Part shown: positions 59,387 to 64,000 of the stretch, in pieces
Layout of the letters: each line of letters opens with the position of its first letter
Position numbering within the stretch: the stretch's first letter is position 1
NCBI GenBank assembly: GCA_946800325.1
Contig: OX326960.1
Location: 15,214,393-15,278,392, forward strand
Source: Luzula sylvatica
Lineage: Eukaryota > Streptophyta > Magnoliopsida > Poales > Juncaceae
Direction: 5' to 3'
DNA length: 64,000 nucleotides
Translations under genes and position numbers: made by a program
Notes under the pieces: generated by a model
What the model saw: the letters and a program-made list of their open reading frames with translations, nothing else
The model's database searches: none
Told to the model about the DNA's origin: nothing

Positions 59387-61064
59387 TCATGCAAAACGTC
59401 CTTCGCCAAAAAAAAAAATTCCTCCAAAATGGAACGAATGGATCAAGAACTTATTTATATCGTCATCCTCCGCGGTCAAAGTGAATGGGATCATATCCCC
59501 TTATTTCTTTCATCAACGAGGCTTGAGACAAGGCGACCCACTTGCACCCCTCCTTTTCAACATTGCGATTGACGCACTAAATGCTATTATAGACAATATA
59601 GCCCCTACACTAGACACAATTACTGGTTTAAAAGCGAAGCTCTTACAATACGCCGACGATACATTGTTATTTTTTGAAGCAAGCGTCGAAAACATCAAAA
59701 AAGTGTCCCTAGCTCTAGAACTTTTCCAAGAAATATCGGATTTACAAATAAATCGCCAAAAAACGAGCTTCTTCCCGCTCAATATACCCTCGTCCCTCCA
59801 CGATACCATAGCGACGATGTTATCATGTAAAAAGAAGGACTTCCCATCTAATTACCTAGAAATACCACTAACTCTAAACAAACCAAAGAAAGTACTATTC
59901 CTACAGCTCGTCCATAAAATTCAACAAAGAATCGGGTCATGGAAAAGCAAACTATTATCTTTGGGGGGGAGACTAACACTTCTAAAGTCTACCCTAAGCT
60001 CCATCCCGACGTATATCATGCAAACGACTTTACTTCCTAAAGGGACGATCGAAGAAATAACAAAATTAATGATAGTCTTTCTATGGAAAGGTAAAGACAA
60101 CATACAAGGAGGGAGTTGCCTAATGAATTGGGAAAAAGTCACGTTGCCAAAACAATTCGGGGGCCTTGGAATCCTAAACATTAAAGGCCAAAACATGGCC
60201 CTCGTACAAAAAGCAATTTGGAAAATAGATGCCGGTCACGATAATCTTTGGGCGGGGTGCCTAAATGAACTCTTCGGGGTCAACACATCGAGCGATCTAA
60301 GAAACATCCCCGAAGCTTCTCTTTCCTACTTCTTGAAAGACCTAATAAAACTACTACCACTATATGAGGTATCGACCTCAAAGGACTCGAACGACCAAAC
60401 GACTTGGAATTGGGAAACAAAAGGATCATTCTCATCGAAATCGGCTTATGGCTTCTTAAGAAATCCCGGGGTGTCCTCGGAATGGGCAAACAAAATGTGG
60501 AGGCTAATGGTTCCACCGAAAATACACTTTTTTCTATGGCTACTAATGCATAATAAACTAAACACCGGAGAAATAATGAAACTCAAGGGCTACCACCGAG
60601 GTCTACAATGCCCCCTTTGTAAGCGACAAAACGAGACGGCCCTACACCTTTTCGTTCATTGCTCATTTACCAAAGCGGTATGGAAGAATGTAGAAAGAAG
60701 ATCCACCCAACCGATCAAGTGGATTCAAAAGGACTCCGTCATAGAAACATGGCACAAAAACACGGACAAACTAAACAAAATAGAAGGGGCCACTTGGCAA
60801 ATCACTTGGGCGGCAATACATTGGGCCATATGGAAACAAAGAAACGCGAGAATCTTCGGACGAAATGAATCACCACCGAGTACAATCGCAATCAAGGCGC
60901 TAGAAGAAGCTTCACTATGGAGAGCAAACAAATAAGATCTTCTTAATTATTTCTAGAACCTTTAGGATTACTCTTTTCTTGTAAAATATATGTAATCACC
61001 ACCTTTTTATTATTTAATGGAACTCAAAGGTATACCGAAAGGTAACCTAATTTCAAAAAAAAAA
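59387..61064 (+). mobile_element. L1-like LINE 3' part, unit C
   Basis: Begins mid-ORF2 at the segmental breakpoint and runs through the ORF2 stop and 3' UTR to the poly-A. It is followed by the same GAAATTAGGTCAAAATT target repeat (61065-61081). The left target repeat is absent because everything upstream is missing. Confidence 0.9.
59422..60937 (+). pseudogene. LINE ORF2 C-terminal half, unit C (open frame)
   Basis: Open from about 59422 to the stop after SLWRANK, covering the RT GLRQGDPLAPLLFN motif, the active site as canonical YADD (about 59649), the thumb region, and an intact zf-RVT region CPLCKRQNETALHLFVHCSF. The frame-keeping seven-G run and GGA in place of the TGA seen in A and B make this the least decayed copy. 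The 5' half with the endonuclease is missing. A longer A run just after the joint (11 A at about 59408) would shift the frame upstream. It has no genuine start; the apparent GTG start at 59481 is internal (VKVNGIIS). Confidence 0.9.
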
Positions 61065-63129
61065 GAAATTAGGTCAAAATTATCTCCCCAAGTATTTTTT
61101 CCTCTTGGGATATCATTTCTCCCAAACTTGATAATGACATGAGATGAGAATACTTTTAACTGAAATTATGGTGGAAATACTATATGAAAACAGCTATTTA
61201 TTGAATTAAAAAGATCTACAAAAGCCTTAAAATATTCAGAGAAAATAGACACTTGAATTCTGAAAACTGAAATTTAGGTTTTGGTAAACTTTAAAAATCA
61301 ATAACAATTCAACCAAAATTTCAAATTCCAATATGTAAAAAGGGATTTCAAGAACAGATCAAGATCTATATTAACAAGTATTAAGTGATAATTAAACAAT
61401 TCTGGTTACTTTAATAATTAATTAAGAAATTCAGACAGTAATTAACAGAGAATTAGGGTTTCTTGACAAAGAAAATTCGAAATAAATTCAAATAAAATCC
61501 AGAAAAAATAGGAAAAAGGTTTTTAATCATCAATCAAGAGTTTATACATATATTTGCATCAGAAAATCACAACCTAGCCTACAGTCAGAGAAAATAAGGA
61601 AAAATATCACCTAATAAAGAAGAATTTGATGAACTCAGGGTTTTGGAAGGCTTGAGTGGGAAGACCATGCCTGAAGAAAGGTTGGAGGAGGTCTGAGGTA
61701 GCTCAATTGACCTTCTTGTCACACCAATTGGCTGAAAATGACTGAAATGTCCCTGATTTGGTACCAGCACTGGATTGAAGATAAACCAGGGGGTTTCAGT
61801 CACTTCTGTGGGTTCCTTCACTTCTCTAGACCACACAATAAGCTAGAAATCCCATAAAGAATCCCTCTTTGGACTGTGATTACTGATTCTCTCTCCGAAA
61901 TGGTGAGTTGAGATGGAAAATTGGGTTTCTGTCTCTCTCAATTCAAACCAAGTGTGGAAGAAGTATTCTTTTGGCTTAAGGAAGGTTTTCGAAGCTTTAC
62001 TTTGGATTCAAACTCTCTCAGATGCAACCCTTTAAATTCTGAACCAGACCCGACACTTTATAGCCAAAATTCGTGCTTCCTGGACCAAATTCATCAAAAT
62101 TAACTCCACATACACCTCCACAATCTCCCCACGATCATTTTGATACCCAGATCATGGAATTTGGTGCACTGGAGAGCTCAAGAGCTCTTCTCCAGTGATT
62201 TCACTGTACGAGACGATCTTCGTATTTTTTTTGTGTTAAAATGAACTGAGCATGCCAAATGGAGAGTCCAGTGAGAATAAAATGGAGAAGAGAGGAGAGT
62301 CGTTAAGCTCAGTAACGATGCTGAAAGGGTGATCTGTTGATGATCTTCTGCGCATTTAACACTTTGGCTCTTCGTGTGGGTCAGGTCTGAGATAAAGAAT
62401 GGGTCAGCTGCAGAGGTCACGTGACTTTTAATGAAGCACGTGATCTACATCACAGTAATGGATAACGGGTCATGCTTTCTTTCTTCAGTGGCAGATAATG
62501 TGTGACCTTTCGTGCAATAAACTATTAGAGAAGAGGTTTTTGGACTTTTAGCGTGGTTGCAGGGTTCCTGGGCTACAGAAGATCTGTGGAATAGTGATTT
62601 ATGTTGGGTTATTAATGGGTTGTTTTGGATTTTCTGTGGGCTATTCTGGTTAGGCTTTGGTGTAACGAGTCACTTGGGTGTGGCACTCACATTCTCTCTC
62701 TACTTTCTCTCTCTTCATTTCTCTCTCATTCTTTGTCCAATTAATTAATGTGAATATACCATTTTGATTAGGAGAACGAGAGGAATCCAAATATGGGCTT
62801 GGTTTTGCTTGATTCGAAGTAAAAAATCTACGTCTTCATGTGGGGCCCACAAGTGGATCCCACTTTCTCTTTCTTCACTTCTCTCTCATCCCTTCTCTGA
62901 ATTTTATGATATTATATATCAAATTCATCAGAAAAGAAAGAGAAATGCAGCCGTCATCTCTAAATTGCCAAATTCCTACTTTTACCTCTGAAATTAACAC
63001 AAATTCAAATAGTTAAGCAATTTCTAATGATATTTAAAATTATTAACAATTTATATGTTAACTAACTGATATGTTGTGCTAAAATTCTATTTTTAACCTT
63101 TTAAAATGTGCTGAAAATAGATCTTATCA
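61065..63129 (+). mobile_element. LTR-type element 3' part, unit C
   Basis: Equivalent to A 14191-17546 without the hAT. It ends AGATCTTATCA at 63129, followed by GTACA. No protein-coding content recognised. Confidence 0.65.
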
Positions 63130-63733
63130 GTACATTATCTCAAGGGCTTCTCTTTCAACCTTACAAAGATCTCATTTTCCGAATCTTTTCGAACGCTGAT
63201 TGGACATGTTGCCCCCATGATCGCAACTCAACTATGAGATATTGCATCTTTTTGTGACCAAACCTCATGGTTCTAAAAGAAAACATCTTCTTGTGACCAA
63301 ACCTCATGGTCCTAAAAAAAACATCTTTTTGTGACCAAACCTCATGGTCCTAAAAGAAAACATCTTCTTGTGACCAAACCTCATGGTCCTAAAAAAAAAC
63401 AATCTATCGTGGTAAGGTCATGACTACTGAGCTAGTTTGTCTCCAATACTTTCTTTAAAGTTCTATGTTACTTTACCCTATCATCTCACCGTGTTTTTTT
63501 TTATAATATCGGCACAACCTATCTTGACTCACAATCTAATTTTCCATGCACATACAAAGCACATCCAAATATACTTTCACTTTGTCATAGACCTAGTTTC
63601 TGAAATAAATTTCTTGTTCAATATTAAGCACTCATGAGCAAGTGGCCGGCCTTCTTACCAAGAGACTCACCGCACCGCATTTTCGTACTCTCCGCGACAA
63701 GTTGACGGTTTTCGAAGACCGCTCAACTTGAGG
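63130..63733 (+). pseudogene. Ty1-copia RNase H remnant, unit C
   Basis: Same remnant as at 17547 and 41966, with about four copies of the 39-bp minisatellite (63245-63398), the LTHNLIFHAHTKHIQ block and the TKRLTAPHF-type C-terminus. Confidence 0.8.
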
Positions 63734-64000
63734 TGATAATAGAGTTATTTAAGATAAAGTCTTCGGGCTTAAATTAATTAGGGATTACCCCAACTAGTGT
63801 CTTTTTAATCTATTTGAATTATGCTAATTATGATTGGTCAAGGACTCAAGAATAGTTCACACGGATTAACAATAGCATTAGTGAGTTGATTAAGGGTTGA
63901 GGTTAATTCTAATGTAGTCATATAGTTATCACGTAATTTGTGGATATAACTAGTTTTGAATTCTATTTGTATCTATCAATGTAATTCAAAAAACTCAAGC
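63734..64000 (+). repeat. Copia 3' LTR, unit C (runs off window)
   Basis: Starts TGATAATAGAG as in the other two units. The window ends a few bases before the expected LTR end. Confidence 0.7.

Larger units (their letters stand above)
59387..64000 (+). repeat. Partial third segmental copy, unit C
   Basis: From TCATGCAAAACGTCC (about 59387) to the window end, the sequence follows unit A from about 12505 onward. It covers the LINE ORF2 3' half, the LINE poly-A, the same 3' target-site copy, the LTR-element flank, the copia RNase H minisatellite and the start of the copia LTR. Because non-LINE flank is shared, this is a segmental copy and not a separate 5'-truncated LINE insertion. It lacks the hAT of unit A. 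Its left edge cuts into LINE coding sequence and joins unrelated AT-rich DNA. Confidence 0.9.

Noticed and set aside
59481..59483. GTG start for a separate 484-aa protein
   Set aside because: It is an internal Val of the reverse transcriptase (VKVNGIIS); the reading frame continues upstream.
59387..61064. Independent 5'-truncated LINE insertion
   Set aside because: Several kb of non-LINE 3' flank match units A and B, so it is a segmental copy.

Overview
This is plant nuclear DNA, most likely from a eudicot. It is AT-rich, its genes have GT-AG introns, and it is packed with plant-type transposons: L1-like LINE, Ty1-copia, a TG...CA LTR element, hAT, Mutator-like MITEs, Helitron and tRNA-derived SINE-like units. 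The species cannot be named from sequence alone. The only host gene family I recognise is a plant class II small-molecule (phenolic-type) O-methyltransferase (OMT).

The layout is a tandem segmental duplication. Unit A (77-26913) is repeated directly as unit B (26914-56805) with only scattered differences. After about 2.6 kb of other sequence (56806-59386) a third, partial unit C (59387-64000, running off the window) begins abruptly inside the LINE. The A/B joint shows about one base of microhomology. It falls inside the left arm of a large imperfect palindrome (about 56600-58710) that is complete only at the far end of unit B.

Each unit holds a nested transposon stack. The 3' end of a decayed Ty1-copia element (RNase H and 3' LTR) is split by a roughly 2.75 kb LTR-type element with a GTACA target duplication. 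That element is itself split by a full-length LINE (6.4 kb in A) with a 17-bp target duplication. In unit A only, a 1.28-kb hAT-like element is also inserted. Downstream lies the OMT locus. Unit A has one apparently intact two-exon gene (19617-21054, 356 aa). Unit B has three relics of an OMT array: a 53-codon 5' stub (44059), a locus whose coding region is gone (44217-46029), and an otherwise complete copy with a one-base deletion in exon 1 (47092-48524). Only one of the four loci is therefore predicted to give a full-length enzyme.

Insertions private to one unit show transposition after the duplication. In A these are a 294-bp Mutator-like MITE, a 78-bp retroposed poly-C fragment and the hAT. 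In B it is a 2.38-kb Helitron carrying a GGACCAAAATGTAA-type tandem array. Unit A also carries three unusually long G/C homopolymers (41, 18 and 42 bases) where unit B has none, 8 and 7. These could be real or an assembly artefact. I found no operon-like, CRISPR or defence-type system and no evidence for a wholly new system. The most interesting material is the structural history of the locus.
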